The notes: a model not told the origin generated them from the letters alone. Counted from the first letter of the stretch, positions 1 through 5,604 are shown. The stretch: DNA of 5,604 bases from Gemmatimonadota bacterium (GCA_019689775.1 JADGGV010000292.1:1-5604), one strand, 5' to 3'. Numbers and translations: made by a program.

Positions 1-96
1 CGCCGCCGGCGTTGTCGGCGGGGGGGGCCCCGGGGCCCCCACCCCCCGGGGCGGCGCCCGCCGCGGTGCCGGCCGCCGCGCGAGAAGGGGGGCCCG
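1..96. other. G/C-homopolymer leader upstream of the glsB-like gene
   Basis: No gene can be supported here. The stretch holds an 8-G run (20-27), then alternating C4, G4, C5, C6 and G4 blocks to position 51. Positions 23-40 form a perfect 18-bp inverted repeat made only of G and C. No stop codon falls in the forward frame of the following gene, so an upstream extension cannot be excluded formally, but the residues would be low-complexity Arg/Pro/Gly and I treat it as non-coding. No -10/-35 element is recognisable. The right end carries the purine-rich GAGAAGGGG stretch (82-90) that could serve the gene at 97. The tract could also be the end of an upstream gene that begins outside the window. 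Confidence 0.5.
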
Positions 97-363
97 ATGA
101 GCATAATCGGCATGTTGATCCTCGGCCTGGTCGCCGGCGCCATCGCCAAGCTGATCATGCCGGGCAAGGACCCGGGCGGGATCCTCGTCACGATCCTGCT
201 GGGGATCGCCGGGTCGTTCGTTGGCGGCTTCCTGGCGCGGGCGCTGAGCGGTGGGGCGCGCACGGACATGACGGCCGGGCTGATCGGGTCGATCATCGGC
301 GCCATCATCCTGCTGGCGATCTACCGTCTGGTCGTCCGGCGGCACCGTCGCGAGCCGGTGTAG
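97..363 (+). CDS. GlsB/YeaQ/YmgE-family small membrane protein
   Basis: An 88-residue integral inner-membrane protein of the transglycosylase-associated (GlsB/YeaQ/YmgE) family. Family members are commonly linked to general or acid stress, but no biochemical activity is established despite the family name. The sequence shows three hydrophobic, Gly-rich helices at about residues 3-19, 28-50 and 58-80. It has the characteristic opening MSIIGMLILGLVAGAIAKLI, a short cytoplasmic-type MPGKDPGG loop, and a strongly basic tail (RRHRREPV). The length is typical of the family (roughly 80-90 residues). The ATG at 97 is preceded by a purine-rich GAGAAGGGG stretch and gives the family's usual N-terminus. 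The gene stands alone, ends in TAG, and is followed 22 nt later by a perfect hairpin shared with the convergent response-regulator gene. Family assignment is secure; the role in stress is inference from the family. Confidence 0.9.
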   Translation: MSIIGMLILGLVAGAIAKLIMPGKDPGGILVTILLGIAGSFVGGFLARALSGGARTDMTAGLIGSIIGAIILLAIYRLVVRRHRREPV

Positions 364-385
364 GCGACGACGCCGGTGGACGGCT

Positions 386-419
386 CGCGGGGACCGCCCG
401 GATCCGGGCGGTCCCCGCG
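386..419. terminator. Perfect 34-bp inverted repeat, probable bidirectional terminator
   Basis: Two 17-nt arms are exactly complementary with no unpaired base (left arm 386-402, right arm 403-419, centre GATC). A transcript could fold it with a small terminal loop. It lies 22 nt past the stop of the + strand glsB-like gene and 3 nt past the stop of the - strand response regulator, so one element can end both transcripts. There is no T-tract on either side, which is common for hairpins in very GC-rich genomes but weakens the classical intrinsic-terminator reading. It could instead act as an mRNA 3'-end stabiliser. Confidence 0.75.
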
Positions 420-422
420 TCG

Positions 423-845
423 TCATGCGCGCGGTTGCTCCCCGGGGTACTCCACCCACCGCCGCCCCGCCGCCGAAGCCGCCAGGAAGAAACCGACCGC
501 CGTGACCAGCTCGTCCGGCGTCAGCGGCTTCGGGATCACGCCGAGGAAACCCAACTTGCGAAGCTCCGTCGCCGCGACGGTGTAGCCCGTCATCGCGACG
601 ACCGGGATGGCGGCCGTGCGGTCGTCGGCCCGGAGCGCCTCGAGGACGGCGATGCCGTCCATGACCGGCATGGCAAGGTCGAGGAGGAGGAGGCGCGGCA
701 CGTACTCGCGCACGAGGCGCACGGCGTCGTCACCGTCGCTCGCGCAGAGCGTGGCATAGCCGGCCGTGGTGAGCGTCGCGGAGAACGACAGGCGGATCAG
801 CTCGGAGTCGTCGGCGATGACGACGAGTTCGTCCAGGCTGGGCAT
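423..845 (-). CDS. Single-domain response regulator (CheY-like receiver)
   Basis: A 140-residue protein made of one receiver (REC) domain and no output domain. It would accept a phosphoryl group from a histidine kinase and act through protein contacts. Visible landmarks are the acidic pair D12-D13 (IADDSE), phospho-acceptor D56 in LLLLDLAMP followed by V61-M62-D63-G64, conserved T86 in VVAMTG, and K106 in IPKP. The switch aromatic normally three residues before that Lys is Val (V103). The C-terminus (RRWVEYPGEQPRA) is a short tail without a DNA-binding helix. The ATG at 845 is chosen because residues before it are low-complexity; an adjacent GTG at 848 and longer in-frame extensions are possible. 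A G-rich stretch (GGGGGCGG) sits just upstream as a weak ribosome site. No kinase gene is in the window, so it is an orphan here. It is convergent with the glsB-like gene and divergent from the tonB-like gene. Confidence 0.88.
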   Translation of the reverse strand: MPSLDELVVIADDSELIRLSFSATLTTAGYATLCASDGDDAVRLVREYVPRLLLLDLAMPVMDGIAVLEALRADDRTAAIPVVAMTGYTVAATELRKLGFLGVIPKPLTPDELVTAVGFFLAASAAGRRWVEYPGEQPRA

Positions 846-1117
846 CACACCGCCCCCGGGATCGCGGTCGAGCCGTGAGGGCCTGAGCCCCCCTGTGGAT
901 GTAGACGCGGCGCCCGCGGGATGGTCACACGCGGCCGCGATCGTGCGCCGCCGGCCGCGGCGTGGGGGATCGCCCGACCGACCGTGCGGAGATCCCGCGG
1001 CCGATTCCGCAATTCCCTTACAGCACTCCGGTGTCGGGGCATCGCACCATGGACGCGGGTCCGCGGCGGATCGTCGCCGTCGCGGGCCGGCGGGTGCCAC
1101 CGATCCCGGAGGGATGC
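846..1117. other. Divergent intergenic region (response regulator / tonB-like)
   Basis: This 272-nt spacer lies between the start of the leftward receiver gene and the start of the rightward tonB-like gene, so promoters for both should lie in it. I found no convincing -35/-10 pair on either strand. The only A/T-richer patch is around 1004-1024. It reads through in several frames, including the tonB frame from a GTG at 962 and an ATG at 1049, but the encoded residues are low-complexity Arg/Pro/Ala. I treat it as non-coding, with the caveat that the transducer could start at 1049. Confidence 0.5.
1108..1113 (+). promoter_or_regulatory. Ribosome binding site deciding the tonB-like start
   Basis: GGAGGG lies 4 nt before the ATG at 1118. 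It is the strongest Shine-Dalgarno match in the spacer and favours this start over the in-frame ATG at 1049 and GTG at 962. An out-of-frame ATG at 1114 overlaps in ATGCATG and would give a different, unsupported frame. Confidence 0.6.
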
Positions 1118-1897
1118 ATGCGCACGCACCCGGATTCCACGGCCGGCGAGCGGGTCCTCACGCACCTCTTCGCCTCGGCGCCACCGCGCAGTCGGACCGC
1201 CACCGCGGGCGCGACGGCCACGTCGCTCGTCTTCCACGCCCTCACGGTCGGCGCGCTGATCTGGGCCAGCGTCGCCGCGAGCCAGCGGCCGCCGGCGCCC
1301 TCGGACCAGGTGCTCATGGCGATCCGGCTCGAGCCCGAGGCGCCCACGCCGCCGCCGCCACCGCCGCCGCCACCGGAGGTGAAGCCCACGCCGACGGTGG
1401 CCACGACGGAGGTCGCGCGGGGCTTCCAGACGCTGACGGCGCCGACGTTCGTGCCGCCGGACATCCCGCCGCCGAAGGCCGGCGCGATGATCGACGAGGC
1501 GGACTTCTCGGGCGAGGGCGTCGAGGGCGGCAAGGCCAGCGGCGACCCGAACAGCACGAGGGTCGTGACCGTCGAGGACGTCGTCGCGGCGCCGACGTTC
1601 ACGCCGTACACGGTGGCGCCGGAGCTGAAGAACGGCCCGGAGGTCGTCGCGGCGCTGAAGCGCTTCTACCCGACGGTCCTCCGGGACGCCGGCATCGGCG
1701 GCACGGTGCTGACGTGGCTCCTGATCGACGAGCACGGGCAGGTGATCAAGGCGCTCGTGAAGGAGCCGAGCCAGTACCCGGCCTTCGACGAGGCGGCGCT
1801 GAAGGTGGCGGAGCTGATGCGCTTCAGCCCGGGCTACAACCGGGACGTCGCGGTCATGGTGTGGGTGGCGCTGCCGATCCAGTTCGTCGCGCGGTGA
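1118..1897 (+). CDS. TonB-family energy transducer
   Basis: A 259-residue inner-membrane protein with TonB architecture. Such proteins couple the proton-motive force, through ExbB/ExbD, to outer-membrane receptors that import iron complexes, vitamins or other ligands. In order it has a cytoplasmic N-terminus (1-32), one membrane helix (about 33-55, with a His at 40 and the TSLVFHALTVGALIWA core), and a periplasmic Pro-rich spacer. The spacer starts with nine consecutive prolines (78-86) followed by KPTPT. After a Gly/Asp-rich linker (about 120-150) comes a C-terminal TonB domain (about 172-257), with YPTVLRDAGIGG, a LLIDEHGQV strand, FDEAALKVAELMRFSP and the final VALPIQF strand. The classical E. 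coli SLEVEG-type details are absent, as in many TonB paralogues. No exbB, exbD or receptor gene is nearby, so partner and substrate are unknown. The gene is probably monocistronic and ends before a convergent hairpin. The family call is firm; the start is less so (alternative ATG at 1049 adds 23 residues). Confidence 0.88.
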   Translation: MRTHPDSTAGERVLTHLFASAPPRSRTATAGATATSLVFHALTVGALIWASVAASQRPPAPSDQVLMAIRLEPEAPTPPPPPPPPPEVKPTPTVATTEVARGFQTLTAPTFVPPDIPPPKAGAMIDEADFSGEGVEGGKASGDPNSTRVVTVEDVVAAPTFTPYTVAPELKNGPEVVAALKRFYPTVLRDAGIGGTVLTWLLIDEHGQVIKALVKEPSQYPAFDEAALKVAELMRFSPGYNRDVAVMVWVALPIQFVAR

Positions 1898-1942
1898 CCG
1901 GGCGGTCGGTCGGCCGTTCGGGGGGGGCGGTCGCCGGTCGTA

Positions 1943-1995
1943 CCGGAAACGGAGTACCCCGGGGTCCTCGACTCCGGGGTACTGCCGTTCTCCGG
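1943..1995. terminator. Long convergent hairpin, probable bidirectional terminator
   Basis: The core is a perfect 10-bp inverted repeat (AGTACCCCGG at 1953-1962 against 1974-1983). It extends inward by G-T, G-C and T-A pairs to a 5-nt loop (1966-1970). It extends outward through 1948-1952 against 1985-1989 (one bulged G at 1984) and 1943-1947 against 1991-1995 (one bulged C at 1990). It begins about 45 nt past the stop of the tonB-like gene and 15 nt past the stop of the leftward hydrolase, so it can serve both. No T-tract follows. Confidence 0.7.
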
Positions 1996-2010
1996 CGTGC
2001 AGCCGGCCGC

Positions 2011-3207
2011 TCAGTCGTCGTCGCCCGCCATCAGCTCGCTGACGGCCTCGTTGACCGCCTTGCGCAGCGCGACGTGCTTGCGGTTCGCCGCCGTCGGATC
2101 GACGCGGTTCGTCAGCAGCACGACGTAGAAGCCCTTGCGCGGGTCGATCCAGATGCTCGTCCCCGTGTAGCCGGTGTGGCCGACCGCGACCTTCGAGAAC
2201 GGCCGGTCCTCGCCCGCAAGCTCCCAGCCGAGCGTCCGGCGCGCGCCCGGCCGCGCGGCCAGGAACCGCTCGATCGTGCTCGCCCGCAGGATCTTCGTGT
2301 CCTTCCCGGACGCGCCGGTCAGGATCACCTGCGCGAAGCGCGCCAGGTCGCGGATCGACGAGAACAGCCCCGCGTGCCCCGCGACGCCGCCCAGCGCCGC
2401 CGCGTTCAGGTCCTGCACCTCGCCATGCAGGTGCTTGTTGCGGATCTCGCGGTCGACCTCGGTCGGCGCGATCCGCGCCAGGTCGAACGGCGAGCCGTTG
2501 CGCGGGTTGAGCGGGTTGAACTTCGTGTCCCGCATCCCGAGCGGCTGGAACACGCGCGCGTCGAGGAACCCGTCGAGCCGGGTGTGCGTGATGTGCTCGA
2601 TGACGGAGCCGAGCACGATCATCCCCAGGTCGCTGTAGAGCGTGCGCGTCGCGGGCTTGTAGCGGAGCGGCCGCGAGGCGATCCAGCGCAGGCGCTCCTC
2701 GCGGTCGCCTGGGATCCACCAGAGGTCCGCGCCCTCGGCGAGCCCCGAGTTGTGCAGCAGGAGCTGCCGCACCGTGATGCGCCCCTTGGCGCCACGCCGC
2801 GGCCACGACGGCAGGTACCGCCAGATCGGGGCGTCCAGCTTCAGCCGGCCCTGCTGCACGAGCATCATCGCGGCGGTCGTCGTCCCCACGACCTTGGTCA
2901 GCGACGCCAGGTCGTAGAGCGTCGAATCGGTGACCATCGCGGACTGCGGGTCCCAGTCGATCCGGCCGTACGTGCGCACGACCGGCGGCGCGCCGCGGCG
3001 CCCGATGGCCAGCGCGGCGCCCGGCGTGGCGCCGGCACGAATCGCGGCTTCGATGATCGAGTCGATCCGCGCGAAGCGGTCGGCGACTTCGCGGGGTTCG
3101 GCGCTGGCGGGTGCGACGAGGACGCCGAGGGCGAGGAGCGCGATGGCTGCGCCAAACGCTCGAGGCATCCGTGCGCGAGGCTCGAGAGGGGGGGTGCTGC
3201 GACGCAT
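2011..3207 (-). CDS. Exported serine hydrolase, beta-lactamase fold (class C / YfeW-like)
   Basis: A 398-residue member of the beta-lactamase/penicillin-binding-protein family (PF00144 type). These serine enzymes act on peptidoglycan peptides, beta-lactams or esters. The N-terminus has a basic stretch, a hydrophobic core (about 18-33) and an ASA-E cleavage-like site near residue 36, so it is probably periplasmic. The catalytic set is visible: S102-L-T-K105 (nucleophile and general base), Y191-S-D193 (the YxN-type motif with Asp in place of Asn), and H344-T-G346 (KTG-like motif with His). Other family landmarks are LLLHNSGL (149-156) and GGVAGHAGLFSS (273-284), which resemble E. coli YfeW and hydrolases of cell-wall recycling. 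Substrate cannot be read from sequence; a carboxypeptidase, esterase or transpeptidase-like role is possible and antibiotic resistance is not implied. Met1 gives a complete signal peptide; Met14 (ATG at 3168) also would, and neither has a good ribosome site. It is convergent with the tonB-like gene and divergent from the permease. Confidence 0.85.
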   Translation of the reverse strand: MRRSTPPLEPRARMPRAFGAAIALLALGVLVAPASAEPREVADRFARIDSIIEAAIRAGATPGAALAIGRRGAPPVVRTYGRIDWDPQSAMVTDSTLYDLASLTKVVGTTTAAMMLVQQGRLKLDAPIWRYLPSWPRRGAKGRITVRQLLLHNSGLAEGADLWWIPGDREERLRWIASRPLRYKPATRTLYSDLGMIVLGSVIEHITHTRLDGFLDARVFQPLGMRDTKFNPLNPRNGSPFDLARIAPTEVDREIRNKHLHGEVQDLNAAALGGVAGHAGLFSSIRDLARFAQVILTGASGKDTKILRASTIERFLAARPGARRTLGWELAGEDRPFSKVAVGHTGYTGTSIWIDPRKGFYVVLLTNRVDPTAANRKHVALRKAVNEAVSELMAGDDD

Positions 3208-3492
3208 CGCTACAATCTGTGGTCTGCCGGAGAGCGGCCACCGTCGGCCGTGTAGAGGATGGGCCCATTATGCGGCGCGGCGCGCCGCGGCGGCAAGGGT
3301 CTCGCCGCCGGATGCGCGCTCGCGCCGCGCGCCGCACCACGGGTCGTTCGGGCGCCGCCTTCGCGGCCTCGCCGCGCGCCGGCCGCGCGAGTCGGCGCCG
3401 CGGGATACCCGCCCCGCGCACGCCCCGTTATCTTCCTGCGACTCCCGCGCGCCTCCCCGGGCGCGACTCCGCGTCTCGAGCCCTCAGGACCC
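3208..3492. other. Divergent intergenic region (serine hydrolase / permease)
   Basis: This 285-nt spacer must hold the start signals of both flanking genes. Besides the candidate minus-strand promoter it has a perfect 12-bp inverted repeat at 3277-3288 and a small hairpin (3288-3294 against 3304-3310) that overlaps the candidate -35 element. For the rightward genes, TACAAT (3211-3216) and TATCTT (3429-3434) are -10-like, but neither has a recognisable -35 at proper spacing. The forward frame of the permease is open back to 3259, but the residues are low-complexity Arg/Ala/Pro without resemblance to a transporter N-terminus, so I call it non-coding. Confidence 0.5.
3267..3296 (-). promoter_or_regulatory. 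Candidate sigma-70-type promoter for the serine hydrolase
   Basis: Read on the minus strand, TTGCCG (3296-3291, 4 of 6 matches to TTGACA) is followed after an 18-nt spacer by CATAAT (3272-3267, 5 of 6 matches to TATAAT). Transcription would start near 3260, about 50 nt before the ATG at 3207. In such GC-rich DNA an A/T-rich hexamer this close to consensus in a divergent spacer is noteworthy, but it is a pattern match only. Confidence 0.4.
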
Positions 3493-4890
3493 GTGCTGAC
3501 TGAACGGATTTCTCCTGCGGTGGAACCGGCCGCCCGCGAAGAGCGTTTGCCCCGGCGGCTCGGCCTCTGGAGCGCCATCGCGGTGGCGGTCGGATCCACG
3601 ATCGGGAGCGGCATCTTCCGAGTCCCGAGCAGTGTGGCGGCCGACATCGGCAGCGTCGGCGCAGTGGCGCTCGCCTGGATCATCGGCGCGATCGTCGCGC
3701 TGTTCGGCGCGCTGACGCTGGCCGAGCTGGCGACGATGTACCCCCGGTCCGGCGGGGTCTACGTCTTCATCCGGGAGGCGTTCGGGCCGGTGCCGGCGTT
3801 CCTGTTCGGCTGGACGGAGCTGGTGGTCATCCGCCCGTCGGCGCTGGGCGCCATTGCGATGATCTTTGCGGAGTACCTTGGCAACTTCGTGCCACTCACG
3901 GATGTGGCGACGCGGATGGTGGCGGCCCTGGCGATCATCGGGCTGTGCGCGGCGAACATCCGCTCGGTCGACTGGGGCGCGCTGGTCGAGAACGCGACGA
4001 CGGGCGCGAAGGTCATCGCGCTGGCGGGGCTGGCGCTCGTCGCCTTCCTGTTCGCGAACCGCGGCGAGGGCGCGCTGGCGCAGCCGGTCTCGGTCCGGCC
4101 CGCATCCTGGGGCGGCTTCGGCGTCGCGCTGATCGCCGTGCTCTGGGCGTACGACGGGTGGGCGGACCTGACGTTCATGTCGGGGGAGGTCAAGGATCCG
4201 GGTCGCATCATGCCGCGGGCGCTGCTGGGCGGCGCGCTGGTCGTGGCCGCCGTCTACCTCATCGTGAACGCGGCGTACCTGCACGTGCTGCCGCTGGAGA
4301 CGATGTCGCAGTCGAAGCTGGTGGCCGCGGACACGGCGACGCGCATCTTCGGCGCGGCCGGCGCCGGGATCGTCTCCGCGCTCGTGATGCTGTCGACGTT
4401 CGGCACGCTGAACGCGTCCGTGATGACGGGGCCGCGGATCCTGTACGCGATGGCGGACGATGGGCTGTTCTTCCGCCCGATCGCGGCGGTGCATCCGCGG
4501 TGGCGGACGCCGTGGGCGAGCATCGCGCTGTGCGGCGCGCTGGGCGTCGCGTACGTCTCGATCCAGACGTTCGAGCAGCTCGCGGACGCGTTCATCCTCG
4601 GGATCTGGCCGTTCTACGCTCTGGCGGTCGCGGCGGTCTTCGTGATGCGACGTCGGCGACCGCAGGCGGCGCGGCCGTATCGCACGCCGGCGTACCCGGT
4701 CGTGCCGCTGGTCTTCCTGGCCGCGTCGCTGGCGCTCATCGTGAACGCCCTCCTCCAACAGCCGTGGGATTCGCTGATCGGTATCTTCCGACCGGGGACC
4801 CCGATGTTCGGCTTCGGCATCATCCTGCTCGGCGTGCCGGTCCACTACCTCTGGCGCTGGCGGCGCGCGCGGCTGGAACCGGCGCGGTAG
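3493..4890 (+). CDS. APC-superfamily amino-acid permease (LAT/SteT-like)
   Basis: A polytopic inner-membrane transporter of 465 residues with about twelve hydrophobic helices, the normal size for the APC superfamily. Helix 1 carries the unwound substrate-binding motif GSTIGSGIF (34-42), and the helix 2-3 region has ELATMYPRSGGVYVFIREAFG. The segment VIRPSALGAIAMIFAEYL (112-129), and WAYDGWADLTFMSGEVKDP (218-236) of helix 6, are the style of L-type amino-acid transporters and the Bacillus Ser/Thr exchanger SteT. LNASVMTGPRILYAMADDGL (306-325) is the conserved helix 8-9 region. Substrate is probably an amino acid, by uniport or exchange; which one cannot be said. The start is uncertain: GTG at 3493 has AGGA at 3486-3489, though the 3-nt gap is short; GTG at 3520 would give MEPAAREERLPRRLG and also suits the family. 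It is divergent from the serine hydrolase and followed after 7 nt by the mlaE-like gene, so a shared transcript is likely. Confidence 0.9.
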   Translation: MLTERISPAVEPAAREERLPRRLGLWSAIAVAVGSTIGSGIFRVPSSVAADIGSVGAVALAWIIGAIVALFGALTLAELATMYPRSGGVYVFIREAFGPVPAFLFGWTELVVIRPSALGAIAMIFAEYLGNFVPLTDVATRMVAALAIIGLCAANIRSVDWGALVENATTGAKVIALAGLALVAFLFANRGEGALAQPVSVRPASWGGFGVALIAVLWAYDGWADLTFMSGEVKDPGRIMPRALLGGALVVAAVYLIVNAAYLHVLPLETMSQSKLVAADTATRIFGAAGAGIVSALVMLSTFGTLNASVMTGPRILYAMADDGLFFRPIAAVHPRWRTPWASIALCGALGVAYVSIQTFEQLADAFILGIWPFYALAVAAVFVMRRRRPQAARPYRTPAYPVVPLVFLAASLALIVNALLQQPWDSLIGIFRPGTPMFGFGIILLGVPVHYLWRWRRARLEPAR

Positions 4891-4897
4891 CGGGGCA

Positions 4898-5604
4898 ATG
4901 GCGGAGGGCGGTTCGGGACGCCGCGCTGCCGGCGCGGCGTCGCTCGCGCTGGTGCGTCGTGGGCTGGACCACGTCGGCCGCGGCGCGGTCATGGGGATGG
5001 TGGTGCTGCGCACGCTGCCGCACCCGAGGCTCTACCTCGCGGCCCTGCTCGAGCAGGCGTTCGCGATGGGGATCCGCTCGCTGCCGCTCGTCGTGGTGAT
5101 GGCGGCGATCGGCGGGGCGGTGACGTCGCAGCAGTCGGGGGCGCAGTTCTCGGGCGGGCTGCCGATCTGGGTCGTCGGCAGCATCGCCGCGGCCAGTATC
5201 CTGACGGAGCTGGGGCCCGTGCTGACCGGGATGGTGCTCGTCGGGCGGATCGGCGCCAGCACGGCGGCGGAGCTGGCGTCGATGAAGGTCACCGAGCAGA
5301 TCGACGCGCTGCACGCGCTGGGGCGCGACCCGTACATGGATCTCGTGACGCCGCGGGTGCTCGCCGGGATCCTCGTGGTGCCGTCGCTCGTCATTCTCGC
5401 GGACGCCGTCGGGCTCGCGTCCGCCTGGATCGTCAGCCTGACGGCGGTGCGGGGGATGACGACCGCCGACTTCCTCTACGGCGTCCGCACCTACTTCCGG
5501 CCGTTCGCGCTGATCTACTCGGTGCTGAAGGGCGCGGCGTTCGGCGTGGCGATCACGTTCCTGGCGTGCCTCATCGGCCTGGAAGGGGAGGGTGGGGCGG
5601 AGGG
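4898..5604 (+). CDS. mlaE: MlaE/YrbE-family ABC permease, 3' end cut off
   Basis: The first 235 codons of an MlaE-type permease (family usually near 260 residues); no stop occurs before the right edge, so only about 25-35 residues should be missing. MlaE is the inner-membrane core of an ABC complex with an MlaF ATPase and an MCE-domain protein (MlaD) that moves phospholipids between inner and outer membranes. The family signature is clear: LTELGPVLTGMVLVGRIGAS (102-121), AAELASMKVTEQIDAL (123-138), DPYMDLVTPRVLAG (144-157). The N-terminal amphipathic segment has HPRLYLAALLEQAFAMGIRS (42-61), and the last residues (GEGGAE) match the Gly-rich turn before the family's final segment. The ATG at 4898 is 7 nt after the permease stop, with only a weak GCGGGG upstream, so translation may be coupled. 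MlaF- and MlaD-like genes would be expected just beyond the window. The paralogue (Mla, plant TGD1-like or other MCE system) cannot be told apart here. Confidence 0.9.
   Translation, partial: MAEGGSGRRAAGAASLALVRRGLDHVGRGAVMGMVVLRTLPHPRLYLAALLEQAFAMGIRSLPLVVVMAAIGGAVTSQQSGAQFSGGLPIWVVGSIAAASILTELGPVLTGMVLVGRIGASTAAELASMKVTEQIDALHALGRDPYMDLVTPRVLAGILVVPSLVILADAVGLASAWIVSLTAVRGMTTADFLYGVRTYFRPFALIYSVLKGAAFGVAITFLACLIGLEGEGGAE

Noticed and set aside
962..1117. An N-terminal extension of the TonB-like protein starting at GTG 962 or ATG 1049
   Set aside because: GGAGGG just before ATG 1118 gives a better start and the extra residues are not TonB-like. ATG 1049 remains a minor possibility.
3211..3216. 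TACAAT as a forward -10 element for the permease
   Set aside because: There is no -35 match 16-19 nt upstream (the region is a G-run) and no extended -10 TG. It would also leave a leader of about 270 nt.
766..3255. An 829-codon forward open frame spanning the receiver gene, the tonB-like gene and the hydrolase gene
   Set aside because: It overlaps three well-supported genes in other frames, is made of low-complexity Arg/Gly/Ala/Asp runs and has no recognisable domain. Long stop-free shadows are expected at this GC content.
3277..3288. GC-only 12-bp inverted repeat as an operator
   Set aside because: Short G/C palindromes are expected often at this base composition, and no second copy or matching regulator is visible.
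845..3421. An 858-codon reverse open frame running through the tonB-like and hydrolase genes
   Set aside because: It is antisense to the tonB-like gene and out of frame with the hydrolase, with Arg-rich low-complexity residues only. It is a GC-driven shadow.
3484..5013. A 509-codon reverse open frame opposite the permease
   Set aside because: It is Arg/His/Asp-rich without hydrophobic structure or domain, and mirrors the codons of a clearly real APC transporter on the other strand.

Overview
The window is very GC-rich bacterial DNA carrying six recognisable protein genes, five complete and one cut by the right edge. The TonB-family C-terminal domain (YPTVLRDAGIGG, FDEAALKVAELMRFSP), the YfeW-like serine hydrolase and the MlaE-type permease suggest a Gram-negative (diderm) organism. 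The particular flavour of the TonB domain resembles proteins I associate with Gemmatimonadota. That taxonomic guess is from recall only. No tRNA, rRNA, CRISPR array, insertion sequence or phage gene is visible.

Layout, left to right. (1) 1-96: an extremely G/C-homopolymeric leader with a self-complementary core. (2) 97-363 (+): a small three-helix GlsB/YeaQ/YmgE-type membrane protein. (3) 423-845 (-): a stand-alone receiver-domain response regulator, convergent with the first gene; a perfect 34-bp inverted repeat sits between their stop codons. (4) 846-1117: a divergent non-coding spacer. (5) 1118-1897 (+): a TonB-like energy transducer. (6) 1898-2010: a convergent spacer with a second long, slightly imperfect hairpin. 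(7) 2011-3207 (-): an exported serine beta-lactamase-fold hydrolase. (8) 3208-3492: a divergent spacer with a candidate promoter for the hydrolase. (9) 3493-4890 (+): an APC-superfamily amino-acid permease closest to the L-type transporter/SteT group. (10) 4898-5604 (+): an MlaE/YrbE-type ABC permease 7 nt after the previous stop, running off the window.

The first four genes alternate in orientation, so each is probably its own transcription unit, with terminator-like hairpins at both convergent junctions. The permease and the MlaE-like gene probably share a transcript. Five of six products are membrane or exported proteins, giving an envelope theme: stress membrane protein, TonB energy transduction, cell-wall-type hydrolase, amino-acid uptake or exchange, and phospholipid transport. 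Nothing proves that they form one pathway. I do not see a convincing undescribed system. The items most worth a second look are the two convergent-junction hairpins, the receiver with a replaced switch aromatic, and the permease/mlaE pairing.
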